Assembly: GCA_031280615.1 (NCBI GenBank)
Contig: JAITGO010000017.1
Coordinates: 434,001-498,000 of the forward strand
Direction of reading: 5' to 3'
DNA: 64,000 bases
Origin: Desulfobulbus sp.
Lineage (GTDB): Bacteria > Desulfobacterota > Desulfobulbia > Desulfobulbales > Desulfobulbaceae
The notes beneath the pieces are model-generated. The model was not told the origin of the DNA. It worked only from the letters and a program-made list of their open reading frames with translations, and did not search any database. The stretch's first letter is position 1, and each line of letters starts with the position of its first letter. Made by a program: the position numbers and the translations under genes. Shown in pieces: positions 44,390 to 54,798 of the stretch.

Positions 44390-47005
44390 TCAGGGAAGGG
44401 AAAAACAGAAGATGGCGCCGGCATCGACGCGGCCGCTGGCCGTGATGGTGCCGCCGTGGCGGTGGATGATCCGCTGGACCGTGGCCAGGCCGATGCCGAT
44501 GCCCGGAAACTCCTCCTGGCGGTGGAGCCGCTGGAACGGCTGGAACAGTTTACCGGCATGGGAGGGGTCGAAGCCGGCGCCGTTGTCGCTGACGCATATC
44601 CAGGTCGCCTCGCTGTCATGGGCGACATGAACCCGGATGAGCGCTTCTTCCCGGCGGGAGGTGTATTTCCAGGCATTGGCCAACAGGTTGCGCAGGGCCG
44701 CCTCGATCATGGAGGCATCGCCCTGGACGACCAATTCCGGATCGACCTCCCAGCGGACCTTTCTCTCCGGTTCGTTGCCGGCCATTTCCGACAGCAGCCG
44801 CACCGACATCTCGACAAGGTCGATCCGCTGCCGCCGCATCGGACCCCGGATCGAGCGGGACAGGGTCAGAAGTCCGTCGATCAGTTCGCCCATCTTGCGG
44901 CTGCCGGCGATGATCTGCTCCAAAAACATCCTGGCCTCGCCCTGGAGCTGCCCGCCGTGATCCTCGATCAGGGCCCGGGAAAAACCGTTCATCGCCCGAA
45001 GCGGGGCGCGGAGATCGTGGGAAACGGCATAGGCGAAGCTGTCCAGCTCGCGGTTGGCGGCGGTGAGTTCCGCCGTGCGCTCGACCACCCGTCGCTCAAG
45101 ATCGGCATTGAGTCGGTGGACCTCTTCCTCGGCTTCCTTGAACCGGGTGATGTCCTCGGCGAAAATGACGATGCCGCCGACCTCGCCATCGGCATCGCAC
45201 CAGGGGCGGATCTCCCAGCGTAGCCATTGCACCCGGCCATTGTCCCGGACGAACCTGTCTTCGTCGGCGCGGACGACTTCGCCGGCCAGGACCCGACGGT
45301 GCACGGCCTGCCAGGTTGCTCCGATTTCCGGGAAAACCTCGTAGTACGACCGGCCGACGACGGTCTGGCCGCCAAGGGTGTAATCGTCCCGCCATCGGCG
45401 GCTGGCCGCGAGATAGCACATCTGGCGATCAAACATGGCTAGGGCCACCGGTGCGTGCTCGATGAACAGCGACAGCCGCTCCTCGCTCTCCTGCAGGATT
45501 TTGAGGGTGGCCTTGGCTCGCGCCCAGGCGATGTTCGCGTCCTGCATTTGGTTGAGGGCGGCGAGCCGCGCCTCTTGCTGTTGTTCCAAAAGGCTTTTCA
45601 ATTCGGCCTCGGCCTGTTTGCGCTCGCTGATGTCGTGGGCAATCCTGCAGAGGTAGGCAATGGCGCCGTGCCGGTCGAAGATGGGGAAAATGTTGGAGGC
45701 AAAGGTGAGGGACCTGCCCTTGACGACGAGAATTTCTTCCGTGGTGCAGGGGCGTTGCGTGGCAAGCACCTTCCGGTCGTTGGCGCGGAGCACCTCGGCG
45801 CTTTCGGCGGGAAAGAGGTCGGTGTCGGTCTTGCCGACGATCGTCTTTTCGTCCATCCCCAGCAGGCGCTGCAAGTTGGGATTGGCCAGGTTGTAGCGGC
45901 CGTCGGCGGTCTTCAGGCTGAGCAGGGCCAGGGTGTTGTCGATGATGGCGCCGAGCTTGCGTTCGCGGTCGAGGATGGTTGTCCGGTCGCGGACCCGTTC
46001 GGTGATGTCGATGAAGGTGGTGAGGTAGGAGCCGTCGGATAACTTGCAGGTGAAGAGCTGGGTAATCTTCTCGGAGCCATCCTTGCAGCTAACGCGGTAT
46101 TCGCCGGCATCGATGGCATGGTCCGGATGCGGCATCCTGGCGAGGGCCTGCTGCCATTGGGACTGCGCCTGCGCCCGGACCGCAGGATCGGGATAGGTCC
46201 GTTGCTGCCAGTCGGCAATGGTGGGGAGTTCGTCGAGGGCATAGCCGAACAGCTGGCTCATGCGGTTGTTCTGCGCCAGGATGGTGGAGTGGCTGTCGGC
46301 CAGCGACATGGCCACCGGCGCGTTTTCAAACAGCCGGCGGAATCGTTCCTCGCTGGCCCGCAGGGCCTGGTTGGTTTCTTCGAGTTGTTGCCGGCGCGTC
46401 TGCTCCCGGTACCGCAGCCGATGGATAGTCTCGCTGGCCAGGCTGATGATCAGGCCGTCGAGGACCAGCATGCTCCATTGAAAGAGATCGTGGCTGGCCT
46501 TGCCGACAAAACCGTGCACCGGAGGGATGATGAAGTACAGGCAGAGCAGGCTGGTGATTGCGGTGGCAATCAAACCCGGTCCCAAACCGCCCAGCAGGGC
46601 GGCAAGGGAGATGGGCAGCACGAAGAGGAGGAGCAGCGGCCGCTCGTCGAAGTCGACGGGCATCCGCATGCGGACGAAGAGCATGACGAGGGTCAGCACG
46701 ACTGCAAAGGCATAGGAAAGCAGGCGGGGCCAGGGATGGGAGATGAGGACGTCGATGATCGCTTCTTCGCGGGTTCTGGCCGGCGCCCGGTGATCGTCGG
46801 CAGGGACGATGCGCAGGGCCAGGGTAAAGCAGGCGCTGCTGACCAGCACGAAAAAGATCCCCTTGGCCGTGGACAGCCAGACCAGGGAAGGCACGTCGAT
46901 AAAGGCCATCAGCAGCCGGTCGGAAAGAAAGATCCAACTGATCGCCAGTAAAAAATACCACAGAGTGGCCTGGGCGATGAACCGGTTTCGAGTAATGGAC
47001 TTCAT
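44390..47005 (-). CDS. membrane PAS histidine kinase (phytochrome-like kinase core)
   Basis: 871 residues. Two hydrophobic N-terminal segments, then a DUF4118-like four-helix sensor (about 90-185), three PAS/PAC units (about 210-330, 345-455, 500-615), a coiled coil and a phosphoacceptor of the phytochrome-like class (YAVSHDLRAPLRAMNGFSRAL), and a HATPase (GIGIGLATVQRIIHRHGG). No receiver is fused; the Rcp1-type regulator next door is the likely target. The start codon overlaps the stop of the upstream sensor gene by 4 nt. Confidence 0.92.
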   Translation of the reverse strand: MKSITRNRFIAQATLWYFLLAISWIFLSDRLLMAFIDVPSLVWLSTAKGIFFVLVSSACFTLALRIVPADDHRAPARTREEAIIDVLISHPWPRLLSYAFAVVLTLVMLFVRMRMPVDFDERPLLLLFVLPISLAALLGGLGPGLIATAITSLLCLYFIIPPVHGFVGKASHDLFQWSMLVLDGLIISLASETIHRLRYREQTRRQQLEETNQALRASEERFRRLFENAPVAMSLADSHSTILAQNNRMSQLFGYALDELPTIADWQQRTYPDPAVRAQAQSQWQQALARMPHPDHAIDAGEYRVSCKDGSEKITQLFTCKLSDGSYLTTFIDITERVRDRTTILDRERKLGAIIDNTLALLSLKTADGRYNLANPNLQRLLGMDEKTIVGKTDTDLFPAESAEVLRANDRKVLATQRPCTTEEILVVKGRSLTFASNIFPIFDRHGAIAYLCRIAHDISERKQAEAELKSLLEQQQEARLAALNQMQDANIAWARAKATLKILQESEERLSLFIEHAPVALAMFDRQMCYLAASRRWRDDYTLGGQTVVGRSYYEVFPEIGATWQAVHRRVLAGEVVRADEDRFVRDNGRVQWLRWEIRPWCDADGEVGGIVIFAEDITRFKEAEEEVHRLNADLERRVVERTAELTAANRELDSFAYAVSHDLRAPLRAMNGFSRALIEDHGGQLQGEARMFLEQIIAGSRKMGELIDGLLTLSRSIRGPMRRQRIDLVEMSVRLLSEMAGNEPERKVRWEVDPELVVQGDASMIEAALRNLLANAWKYTSRREEALIRVHVAHDSEATWICVSDNGAGFDPSHAGKLFQPFQRLHRQEEFPGIGIGLATVQRIIHRHGGTITASGRVDAGAIFCFSLP

Positions 47006-49377
47006 GGCGCGTCGACGAAGGAAATGTCGTAGGGGGATCGACGGCCGAGCTGGCGCGACAGTTGGTTGACCGAGCGCTTGAGGTCGATCATGCGCAGTTC
47101 TCGGCCCACCGAGGCACGATTAAACCGTTCCAGTTCCTCGTTGCGGCGCTTGAGTTCTTCCAGCAGGAGTTTGTGTTCGGTGATATCGTTGCCCAGGGCG
47201 AAAATTTCCGCGACCTGTCCCCGGTCGTTGCGGACCGCCTGGTTGGTCCAGGCCATCCAGAGCCGGCTGCCGTCGCGCCGGATATTTTCGTTGATGCTGT
47301 AGCGGTGGCGTTCCGGGTGCGAGGCGATGTCGGCGATCAGTCCGGACAGATCGGTCCCGGTGGATTCGCGTTCGGGCACCAGCACGCCGATATGGCGTCC
47401 GAGCAGGTCGACCCGGTCCCAGCCGAAAAGCTGCTGGGCGAAGGCATTGGCAAAGGTGATGATGCCGTCGCTCGACCAGCGGAGGATGGCGCTGTTGGCG
47501 TTCTCCACCACCTCGCGATAGCTCCGTTCGCTCCTGATCAGAGCTATTTCCGCCAGTTTACGGCCGGTGATATCCTGGATGGCGCCATGCACCTGGACGA
47601 CCTTGCCGTCGGCCACCACCGGCTGGCCGATGATCCGGACCCATTTGCAGCGGCCGGTCCAGGTCCGCATCTCCAGTTCGAGGTCAAAGGCAATGGCCTG
47701 GTCGATGGCGGCCCGGGCCGCGGTCTCGATGGATAGGCGGTGTTCTCCGGAAAAACAGCCGAGGCAGGTGCCGATATCCATGCTGGTGTCTTCCGGCACA
47801 TCGTGGATTCGCGCCGCCTCGGGGGTCCATGAGCCCCTGGCGCTCGCCAGGTCGAAGCTCCAGCCACCGATCTGGGCCATCGAGGCCATGTCGTTGAGCA
47901 CCTGGCTGCTTTCGCGCAGGTCCGCCTCAATGGCCTTGCGGGCCTGGATGTTCTCCGCCGCCACCACGAAATAGTCTGGCGCGCCGTCGGGATGTCTGAC
48001 CAGAGAAACGCCGATTTGGGCCCAGAACACGGTGCCGTCGCGGGCAACGCATCGTTTTTCCCTGGTGAAGAATGCCGCCTCGCCGGCAAGCAGGCCAGCA
48101 ATATGCTCCTGGTCCTCCATCACCTCGTCCGGATGGGTCAATTGCGGGCAAAAGGCGGCCAACAGCTCTTCCCGGCTGTAGCCGAACATGGTGCTCAGGG
48201 CATGGTTGGCGGCCAGGTGGCGGCCGTCTTCAACGGCGATTACGGCAAGGCCGACCGTGGCCTGTTCGATGGCGGTGGCAAAAAGGGCCTCGCTGCGCCG
48301 CAGACGGGCGTCCGCGTCCGCCAAGTTGTGCCGGACCGCGGCGATTTTCGCGATCAGGGGCGGTTCGTCGAGTGCGCCGGTATCGGCTAGGACAGCCATC
48401 TGTCTTCCCAGTCGCCGGCCGCCGATCGTGCCGACGGCCAAGGTGGCAAGGATGGCCAGAACCAGAGCGGCTGCCGCGGACAACAGGGGCAAGAGGATCG
48501 CCGATCCGGGAATTTTCACCACCGCCGACCAGGCGGCAATCGAGGAATGGCCCACGAACCGTTCCTTCCCGTCCACATCGCGGCCGCCGTCGAATCCTTG
48601 CGGCGCCCGACGGGCGATGGCCTCGTCGCGTCCGTCCAGCAGAGCGATGGCCCAGCCGTTGGGGAAAGCCACCTGCTCCAGCAGCGCTTGAAATTGTTTC
48701 GCCTCCAGGGTGGTGAGAAAGAGATGCGTGGTTTTGTTGTTCCGGATGACCGGGACCGCCACTGCAAACGTCGCCTGCTTGGTAACCGGTCCGGGAAAGA
48801 TGTCGCCAATTGCCGGCCGGCCGGTCACCAGGGCGGTGGGGGCGGCGGCATGGTCGTCGGACCGCGGCAGGAAGGGCAAGGCGGTGCCGAAGGGAAGGCT
48901 GGTGTCGAACAGCATCTGCATCGGCTCGCCGGTATCGGCCAGAATGACATGGCTGCCCAGGCTGTTGCGGTAGGCGTGGGCTTCGGCGTACAGCTCCGGC
49001 CACCGGTCGGGATCGTCGACCAATGGCGACATTGCCAGGATCTCCAGGGCTCGGATGCGGGCATCGAGCTCGCGGTCGACAACGGCGATGACATTTTGCG
49101 CGATGTTGGCGGCCTGCTGGCGGAGCTGTTTCTGTCGGTCAAGGATACTGTCGGCGGCCAGCCAAGCAGCCACCAGCACCGGCGGCAGAGCGCCCAGCCA
49201 GATCAGACGGGTGAGGACAGGGGAGAAGAAGTGAGGTCGCATGGAGGTGCCGGAAGCTCCGCTCTCCCGGGTGCAGCGATTGGCGCTGCCGGGAAAGGAG
49301 GCGAGTGGTCGCCGCACCCCGAACGGGAAAAGGGACAGGCCGCCTGACGCGGTACTCTTCCTGTATGCTGGAGCCAT
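47002..49377 (-). CDS. Cache-PAS sensor protein without kinase domain
   Basis: 791 residues from the ATG at 49377 (GAGGGGG 7 nt upstream); a second ATG at 49242 gives 746 residues and places the first membrane helix at the N-terminus. A periplasmic dCache-like domain (about 80-330) lies between two membrane helices, followed by three PAS units. The C-terminus ends in a helix (RFNRASVGRELRMIDLKRSVNQL) that resembles a degenerate dimerisation helix lacking the phosphoacceptor His and any ATPase. It must signal through the kinase encoded next, whose start overlaps its stop. First gene of a four-gene relay operon. Confidence 0.85.
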   Translation of the reverse strand: MAPAYRKSTASGGLSLFPFGVRRPLASFPGSANRCTRESGASGTSMRPHFFSPVLTRLIWLGALPPVLVAAWLAADSILDRQKQLRQQAANIAQNVIAVVDRELDARIRALEILAMSPLVDDPDRWPELYAEAHAYRNSLGSHVILADTGEPMQMLFDTSLPFGTALPFLPRSDDHAAAPTALVTGRPAIGDIFPGPVTKQATFAVAVPVIRNNKTTHLFLTTLEAKQFQALLEQVAFPNGWAIALLDGRDEAIARRAPQGFDGGRDVDGKERFVGHSSIAAWSAVVKIPGSAILLPLLSAAAALVLAILATLAVGTIGGRRLGRQMAVLADTGALDEPPLIAKIAAVRHNLADADARLRRSEALFATAIEQATVGLAVIAVEDGRHLAANHALSTMFGYSREELLAAFCPQLTHPDEVMEDQEHIAGLLAGEAAFFTREKRCVARDGTVFWAQIGVSLVRHPDGAPDYFVVAAENIQARKAIEADLRESSQVLNDMASMAQIGGWSFDLASARGSWTPEAARIHDVPEDTSMDIGTCLGCFSGEHRLSIETAARAAIDQAIAFDLELEMRTWTGRCKWVRIIGQPVVADGKVVQVHGAIQDITGRKLAEIALIRSERSYREVVENANSAILRWSSDGIITFANAFAQQLFGWDRVDLLGRHIGVLVPERESTGTDLSGLIADIASHPERHRYSINENIRRDGSRLWMAWTNQAVRNDRGQVAEIFALGNDITEHKLLLEELKRRNEELERFNRASVGRELRMIDLKRSVNQLSRQLGRRSPYDISFVDAP

Positions 49378-49736
49378 GCAATCCCCCTCGTGCAATCGTT
49401 TGGCGTCCACGGACGCGTGGGGCTCTTGCGCCCTTTCCGATTGATGCCGGAGAGGGGGCTGCGTTTCCCGAACCGATTGGACGGCAGTCGGCGAATGGAA
49501 ACTATACAATTATACTTACGTCAAGTGGGCGGATAATGCAAGGGGCTGTTTCGTCAAATTACAGAGAAAGTGGAAAAATATAGAGCTGTTACCGATTGGA
49601 GACAGCTTTGAGTGTGGTATATCTTTTTTCCGGTTTCAGCAGCGTCTTTAACTGTGGTTGCGCGATTCGACTGCGGGCGCAATGGCTGGAAAAAACAAGG
49701 GCTGACTGGCCGGGCGGGCGAGGTGCGCGGGGTGAG
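49378..49736. other. 359-bp intergenic region
   Basis: Upstream of the sensor operon and just after hoxH. A minus-strand TATAAT (49514-49509) stands in an AT-rich patch, but no good -35 is placed at 16-18 nt. I see no gene, and no convincing terminator after hoxH. Confidence 0.5.
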
Positions 49737-51155
49737 TCAGCGTTGGAGGCGGTCGAGGAGGAGGCCGTCCGAGCCGACGAAATCGATGGTCAGGGGCATG
49801 GTGCCGACCGCGTGGGTCGAGCAGGCCAGGCAGGGATCGAAGCTGCGGATCACCGCCTCGATTCTATTGAGCAGGCCCTCGCGGGGCGGGGTGCCGTCGA
49901 GGAAGTGTTGCGCCGCCTGGAGAATGCCCCGCTGCATGGCCAGGTTGTTGTGGCCGGTGGCGATGATCAGGTTGATCCATTCGACCAGGCCGTCTTCGTT
50001 GACCTTGTAGTGGTGGATCAGGGTGCCGCGCGGGGCCTCGGCGATGCCGACGCCTTCCAGGTTGTTGACCCCGGCCATGGCCCGGACGCGCCGGTCGAGG
50101 ATGTCCGGTTCGGCCAACAGGCGCTCGATTTGCTCCGTTGCGTACAGGATTTCGATCAGGCGGGCGTAGTGGGCCTGGAAGGTGCCGAGCACCGGCCCTG
50201 GTTCCAGGGCGCGGAACAGGGCCAGTTCGCGGTCGGCCAACTCGGTGCCGCAGCGGCCGGCGAGGTTGAGACGGGCCAGCGGCCCCACCCGGTACATGCC
50301 TTGCGGATAGCCGTGGGGCAGGTAATAGGGGAACTTGAGATAGGTCCAGGGTTCGACCGCCTCGCCGATGGCCTGCTGATACGCGCTGGGATCGAAATCG
50401 TCGGCCACGGGCGCGCCGTCGGCGTCGATGAATCGCAGCCGGCCGTCGTAATGCTCAAGGGTGCCGGCTTCGTTGGCCAGCCCGAGAAACAGGCTGGGGA
50501 AACGGGCAAAGACGCGGTCGTGCTCCCGGTGGCGGTCGAGGCTGTGCTTGAACCGCTCCAGGTGGGTGCGGACCAGGGCGATGATCGCCGGCAGTTCGGC
50601 GAGCATGGCCTCGCGCGCGGGTGCGGCCAGCGGCGAGTCGACGCCGCCGGGCACCACCCAGGAGGGGTGAATGCGTCGTCCGGCAAGGCGCTCGATCGTC
50701 TGTTGGCCGAATTGGCGCAGCCGGATGCCGTCGCGGGCAAATTGGGGATCGGCGGCGGCAAGGCCGAAAAAGTTACGGCTCTCCGGCGGGTGGTCCATGC
50801 CCAACAGGAGATCCGGCGCGGCAAGATAGAAAAAGCTCAGGGCGTGCGACTGGATGAGCTGAGCCAGGTTCAACAGGCGGCGCAGCTTGGCCGCGACCGG
50901 CGGGATGGCGACCGCCAGCAACTGGTCGCAGGCCTTGGCCGACGCCAGCTCGTGGCTGACCGGACAGATGCCGCAGGTCCGCGCCGTGAGGGTGGGCATT
51001 TCGAAGAAGGGGCGGCCGACCGCGAACCGTTCGAAGCCGCGGAACTGATTGACCTGGAAACGGGCATCCCGGACTCGGCCGGCATCGTCTAGAAAAAGAC
51101 GGATGGCGGCGTGTCCCTCGATGCGGCTGACCGGTTCGATGGTGATCTGCTGCAT
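49737..51155 (-). CDS. hoxH: bidirectional [NiFe] hydrogenase large subunit
   Basis: 472 residues. The four nickel-iron cysteine ligands are present: L1 motif [10 protein letters not shown] (about 60-69) and L2 motif DPCLACSTH near the C-terminus. About 24 residues follow the final His, which a maturation endopeptidase would have to remove; no such protease gene is in the window. It carries the active site for H2 oxidation or evolution. Last gene of hoxEFUYH, 9 bp after hoxY. Confidence 0.95.
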   Translation of the reverse strand: MQQITIEPVSRIEGHAAIRLFLDDAGRVRDARFQVNQFRGFERFAVGRPFFEMPTLTARTCGICPVSHELASAKACDQLLAVAIPPVAAKLRRLLNLAQLIQSHALSFFYLAAPDLLLGMDHPPESRNFFGLAAADPQFARDGIRLRQFGQQTIERLAGRRIHPSWVVPGGVDSPLAAPAREAMLAELPAIIALVRTHLERFKHSLDRHREHDRVFARFPSLFLGLANEAGTLEHYDGRLRFIDADGAPVADDFDPSAYQQAIGEAVEPWTYLKFPYYLPHGYPQGMYRVGPLARLNLAGRCGTELADRELALFRALEPGPVLGTFQAHYARLIEILYATEQIERLLAEPDILDRRVRAMAGVNNLEGVGIAEAPRGTLIHHYKVNEDGLVEWINLIIATGHNNLAMQRGILQAAQHFLDGTPPREGLLNRIEAVIRSFDPCLACSTHAVGTMPLTIDFVGSDGLLLDRLQR

Positions 51156-51164
51156 GGAAATCTC

Positions 51165-51698
51165 CTAGGCGCCGAACCGGGTATCGAGCCGCAGGCCGTC
51201 GGCGGTACCCGCGATCAGGGCGGCGAGGGCGGCGAACAAGGTGTCGGCGGCGGGCGGACAGCCGGGTATGAAGAGATCGACCGGAACGAAACGGTGCAGG
51301 GGCAGGGCGTGGCCGTGCAGGCGCGGCAAATCCTCGATGGGGATTTGCGGCGCCAGAACCGGGCTTTCCCGGTAAACGGCCCGGAGCATCGCCTCGGCAC
51401 CCAGAGGATTGCGCATCGCCGGCACATTGCCGGTGACCGCGCAGTCGCCCATGGCGATCAACAGCCCACTCCGCTGGCGCACCAGCCGCAAGCGGGCCTC
51501 GTCTTCCTCGGTGGAAACCGCGCCTTCGATGCAGACCACGTCCACCCGTTCGGGGAACTGTTTGGTGTCGACCAGCGGACTGTAGACGATGTCCATCTGC
51601 GCCGCCAGCTCCAGCAGCCGTTCGTCCGTATCCAGCAGCGACATGTGGCAGCCCGAGCAGCCGTCGAGCCAGAGCGTGGCCAGGCGCAGTTTGCTCAT
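51165..51698 (-). CDS. hoxY: bidirectional [NiFe] hydrogenase small subunit
   Basis: 177 residues. Proximal [4Fe-4S] cysteines: DGCSGCHMS near the N-terminus, GDCAVTGN in the middle and IPGCPPAADT near the C-terminus. Its short length without extra cluster domains matches HoxY of NAD-linked hydrogenases. It passes electrons from HoxH to the diaphorase part. The ATG overlaps the hoxU stop (ATGA), with GAGGAG upstream. Confidence 0.95.
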   Translation of the reverse strand: MSKLRLATLWLDGCSGCHMSLLDTDERLLELAAQMDIVYSPLVDTKQFPERVDVVCIEGAVSTEEDEARLRLVRQRSGLLIAMGDCAVTGNVPAMRNPLGAEAMLRAVYRESPVLAPQIPIEDLPRLHGHALPLHRFVPVDLFIPGCPPAADTLFAALAALIAGTADGLRLDTRFGA

Positions 51699-52411
51699 TT
51701 TCGCTCCTCGGCCCGATTGGCCACCAGATAGGGGAGAAAAGGACGCTTTTGCCGCATCTCCGCCATTGATTTGCCCTTTTCGGCCAGGGCGCCGGTGGGG
51801 CAAACATGGACGCATTTGCCGCAGCCGGTGCAGGTGGCGGCAGCGCCCCAGGGGGTGTCGAGGTCGGCGACGATTTGGATGCGGATACCCCGGTTTTTGA
51901 CATCCCAGGTGTGGGCACCCTCGATCTCGCCGCAAACCCGGACGCAGCGGGTGCACAGCACGCAGCGGTTATGGTCGAGGACGAAGCGGCTGTGGGAGGC
52001 GTCAACCTCTAGGGCCGGGTGGCGGCAGGGAAATGCGATATGGTCGATGCCGAACGCCCGGGCCAGTTCCTGGAGTTCGCAGTGGCCGTTGGCAACGCAG
52101 ACCGCGCAGACATGGTTGCGCTCGGAAAACAGCAGTTGGACGATGGCCCGGCGATAGCCGAAAAGCCGCTTGGAGTCGGTGGTGACCGTCATGCCTTCCT
52201 GGATGGGAGTGACGCAAGCCGGATGCAGCCTGGGGCTGCCTTCGATCTCGACCATGCACAGCCGGCAGGCGCCGGTGGCCGACAGTCCTTCCAGGAAACA
52301 GAGGGTTGGGATGGCGATTCCGTTTTCCTTGGCCACTTGCAGGACGGTTTCCGAGGCTAGGCCGCTGACCTGGCGGCCGTCGATGGTCAGGGTGAGGATC
52401 GGCGCGCTCAT
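51695..52411 (-). CDS. hoxU: NAD-reducing hydrogenase diaphorase subunit HoxU
   Basis: 238 residues, homologous to the N-terminal part of NuoG. [2Fe-2S] ligands in [15 protein letters not shown]...C, a Cys3-His type region ([16 protein letters not shown]), and two ferredoxin-type [4Fe-4S] motifs ([11 protein letters not shown] and [12 protein letters not shown]). It wires HoxF to HoxY. Its ATG overlaps the hoxF stop by 4 nt, and the same frame upstream has no HoxU similarity. Confidence 0.95.
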   Translation of the reverse strand: MSAPILTLTIDGRQVSGLASETVLQVAKENGIAIPTLCFLEGLSATGACRLCMVEIEGSPRLHPACVTPIQEGMTVTTDSKRLFGYRRAIVQLLFSERNHVCAVCVANGHCELQELARAFGIDHIAFPCRHPALEVDASHSRFVLDHNRCVLCTRCVRVCGEIEGAHTWDVKNRGIRIQIVADLDTPWGAAATCTGCGKCVHVCPTGALAEKGKSMAEMRQKRPFLPYLVANRAEERK

Positions 52412-54024
52412 GCCTGTTCCTCCGTGGCTGGCTCGGCCGGCACTATCCGGTCGAGATATTCCTGGCGGAAATAGCGCAAAGTGCTCAGCACGGGGTTGGG
52501 GGCCGACTGGCCCAGGCCGCACAGGCTGGCGTGCTTCATCAGGTCGCACAGGTCCTCCAGCATGGCAAGGTCGGCGGCTGTGGCCCGGTGTTCGAGGAAA
52601 CGGGTGAGCAGGCGATGGACCTGGGCCGTGCCCACCCGGCAGGGCACGCACTTGCCGCAGGATTCTTCCATGCAGAATTCCATGAAATATCTGACCACGT
52701 CGATCATGCTCGAGGTTTCGTCGATGACGATCATACCGCCCGAGCCCATGATCGAACCCAGCTCGTTCAAGCTCTCGTAACTCACCGGGGTGTCGAGAAA
52801 CTCCGCCGGGATACAGCCGCCCGAGGGGCCGCCGGTCTGCACGGCCTTGAAGGCGTGGCCGTCGGGAATGCCACCGCCGATATCGAAGATGATCTCGCGC
52901 AAATTCATGCCCATCGGCACTTCGACCAGGCCGGCGTGGCGTATTTTGCCGGTCAGGGCGAACACCTTGGTGCCCTTGCTGCGCTCCGTGCCCAAGGCGG
53001 AGAACCAGGCCGGACCGCGCTCGACGATTCGCGGGATGTTGGCATAGGTCTCGACATTGTTGATCAGGGTGGGACTGCTCCAGAGGCCCTTTTCCGCCGG
53101 ATAGGGGGGGCGGGGCCGGGGAATGCCCCGGCGGCCCTCGATCGATTCGATCAGGGCGGTCTCCTCGCCGCAGACAAAGGCGCCGGCGCCCAGCCGGAGC
53201 TGGAGGGTGAAATCGAAGCCCAGGCCGCAGATGGCGTGGCCGAGCAGGTTCCTGCGCTCCGCCTCGCGGATGGCCAGCCGGAGCCGCTTGATGGCCAAGG
53301 GATATTCGGCCCGGACATAGATGTATCCCTGGCTGGCGCCCACGGCATAGGCGGCGATGATCATCCCTTCCAGTACCGCATGGGGCGTGCTTTCGAGGAT
53401 GGAGCGGTCCATGAAAGCACCGGGGTCGCCTTCGTCGCCGTTGCAGATCACATATTTTTTGTCGCCGGGCGCCTTGGCCACGGTGGCCCATTTCAAGCCG
53501 GTGGGATAACCGGCGCCGCCGCGGCCGCGCAATCCGCTTTCCTGGATGCAGCGAACGATATCGACCGGCCGCATGGTGGCGAGCGCGGTGCACAGCGCGG
53601 CATACCCGCCGGCGGCAATGTAATCGCGGATCTCTTCCGGATCGATCCGGCCCGACAAGGCCAATACATTTTTGTGCTGGCGGGCAAAAAAAGGCAGATC
53701 CGGTGCCAGGCGCAGGCGCGCAACCGGCTCCCGGTCCAGTGAGGCGACGATTTCGGCGGCATCGTCCGGGCTAACCGTGTGGTAGGCGATCTCGCCGGGC
53801 TGAATCAGGACGATCGGGCCCAGGGCGCACAGACCCATGCAGCCGGCCTTGCGCAGCAGCACGCGGTCCTGCAGCTGTCGCTCGGCGATCTCGCTGCGCA
53901 GGGCGGCGACTATGGCCTCGTTGCCCGGACATCCCAGACCGGCGCAGACGAAGATGTGGTGGGCAAAGGTGTCGAGGTGGCGCTGATGTTCGGCCGCGAG
54001 CGCGGCCAACTCTTCACGGTGCAT
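52408..54024 (-). CDS. hoxF: NAD-reducing hydrogenase diaphorase subunit HoxF
   Basis: 538 residues. An N-terminal thioredoxin-like [2Fe-2S] domain (cysteines in [10 protein letters not shown] and CMGLCALGP) is fused to a NuoF-like core with FMN/NAD loops ([13 protein letters not shown] and [19 protein letters not shown]) and the [4Fe-4S] motif [10 protein letters not shown] plus a later Cys. It carries out NAD+/NADH exchange. The ATG at 54024 overlaps the hoxE end by 11 bp, which fits HoxF N-termini better than an upstream frame start. Confidence 0.95.
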   Translation of the reverse strand: MHREELAALAAEHQRHLDTFAHHIFVCAGLGCPGNEAIVAALRSEIAERQLQDRVLLRKAGCMGLCALGPIVLIQPGEIAYHTVSPDDAAEIVASLDREPVARLRLAPDLPFFARQHKNVLALSGRIDPEEIRDYIAAGGYAALCTALATMRPVDIVRCIQESGLRGRGGAGYPTGLKWATVAKAPGDKKYVICNGDEGDPGAFMDRSILESTPHAVLEGMIIAAYAVGASQGYIYVRAEYPLAIKRLRLAIREAERRNLLGHAICGLGFDFTLQLRLGAGAFVCGEETALIESIEGRRGIPRPRPPYPAEKGLWSSPTLINNVETYANIPRIVERGPAWFSALGTERSKGTKVFALTGKIRHAGLVEVPMGMNLREIIFDIGGGIPDGHAFKAVQTGGPSGGCIPAEFLDTPVSYESLNELGSIMGSGGMIVIDETSSMIDVVRYFMEFCMEESCGKCVPCRVGTAQVHRLLTRFLEHRATAADLAMLEDLCDLMKHASLCGLGQSAPNPVLSTLRYFRQEYLDRIVPAEPATEEQA

Positions 54025-54517
54025 CGTCCAGCCACTCCCGGATGATGGTGGTTGTTTCCGCAAAACTCTTTTTGCCGGTAATGGCGCCGTCGGTGAGGAT
54101 CACCGGCGCCAGGGCGCAGGCACCGACGCAGCGGACCTCGACCAGGGAGAGGCGGTTGTCTTGGGTGGTGTCGCCGGGGGCTAGGCAATAGCGTTCCCGC
54201 ATCCAGGCGAGAATCCTGTCATTGCCCTTGATGTGGCAGGCGGTTCCGGTGCAGACGGAGAGGGTATGCTCGCCTTTGGGCTTGAGCCGGAAATGGTTGT
54301 AGAAGGTGGCCACGCCGAGCACCTTGGCCGGGGGCAGGCGAAGCCGGGAGGCGATGCGGGCCAGGGTCGCGCTGTCGAGATAGCCGAAGGCGTCCTGGGC
54401 GGCATGCAGGGTCTCGATGAGGGCCTCCGGCCGATGGTCGAGGCGTTGCATGGTCCGGTCGACCAACTGCCAGCGGGTGTCTTCCGGGGGCGATTCGATG
54501 GATTCCTGGGCCGGCAT
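54014..54517 (-). CDS. hoxE: NAD-reducing hydrogenase diaphorase subunit HoxE
   Basis: 167 residues, NuoE-like. [2Fe-2S] ligands in [11 protein letters not shown] and CVGACALAP. It adds an extra cluster and a possible membrane or electron-carrier contact. Starts at the ATG 54517 or the GTG 54523; GAGGG lies at a workable distance from either. First gene of hoxEFUYH, with a candidate promoter 44-73 bp upstream. Confidence 0.92.
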   Translation of the reverse strand: MPAQESIESPPEDTRWQLVDRTMQRLDHRPEALIETLHAAQDAFGYLDSATLARIASRLRLPPAKVLGVATFYNHFRLKPKGEHTLSVCTGTACHIKGNDRILAWMRERYCLAPGDTTQDNRLSLVEVRCVGACALAPVILTDGAITGKKSFAETTTIIREWLDDAP

Positions 54518-54560
54518 GAACACTTTTCCCTCGATCTCGAAGAAGAAAACGGTGAGCCTG

Positions 54561-54590
54561 TATTTATTCCTATTTTTCCGGTGAATGCAA
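54561..54590 (-). promoter_or_regulatory. candidate sigma70 promoter of hoxEFUYH
   Basis: On the minus strand TTGCAT (54590-54585), 18 nt and TAAATA (54566-54561). The predicted start is about 37 nt upstream of the hoxE ATG. Confidence 0.35.
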
Positions 54591-54764
54591 TCCTCTTTTT
54601 ACCGGCTCCCACCCCCCGTGCTTTGCTTTCAGCTGATTGTCTCCATATTTGTCATTCGTAAATATAAATAAATACAAAATTGAATTATTTTTTTATTTTT
54701 ATCGACGGTTGTCGAGAAAAATTTAAAATATTTATCTAATTTTACAAAATATTTTTATTTGAAT

Positions 54765-54798
54765 AAAAAGTGGCATATTTTTTGTTAAAAAGTGGCAT
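54765..54798 (+). promoter_or_regulatory. 12-bp direct repeat with sigma54-like element upstream of glnB
   Basis: AAAAAGTGGCAT occurs at 54765-54776 and 54787-54798, 22 bp apart, two helical turns. The first copy starts TGGCATATTTTTTGTT (54771-54786), with GG and GT at the GG-N10-GC spacing of sigma54 promoters but a non-ideal -12 element. It could be a promoter or an activator pair. Confidence 0.4.

Noticed and set aside
49596..51092. 498-codon plus-strand frame antisense to hoxH
   Set aside because: Typical GC-rich antisense frame; the hoxH frame contains both nickel-ligand motifs.
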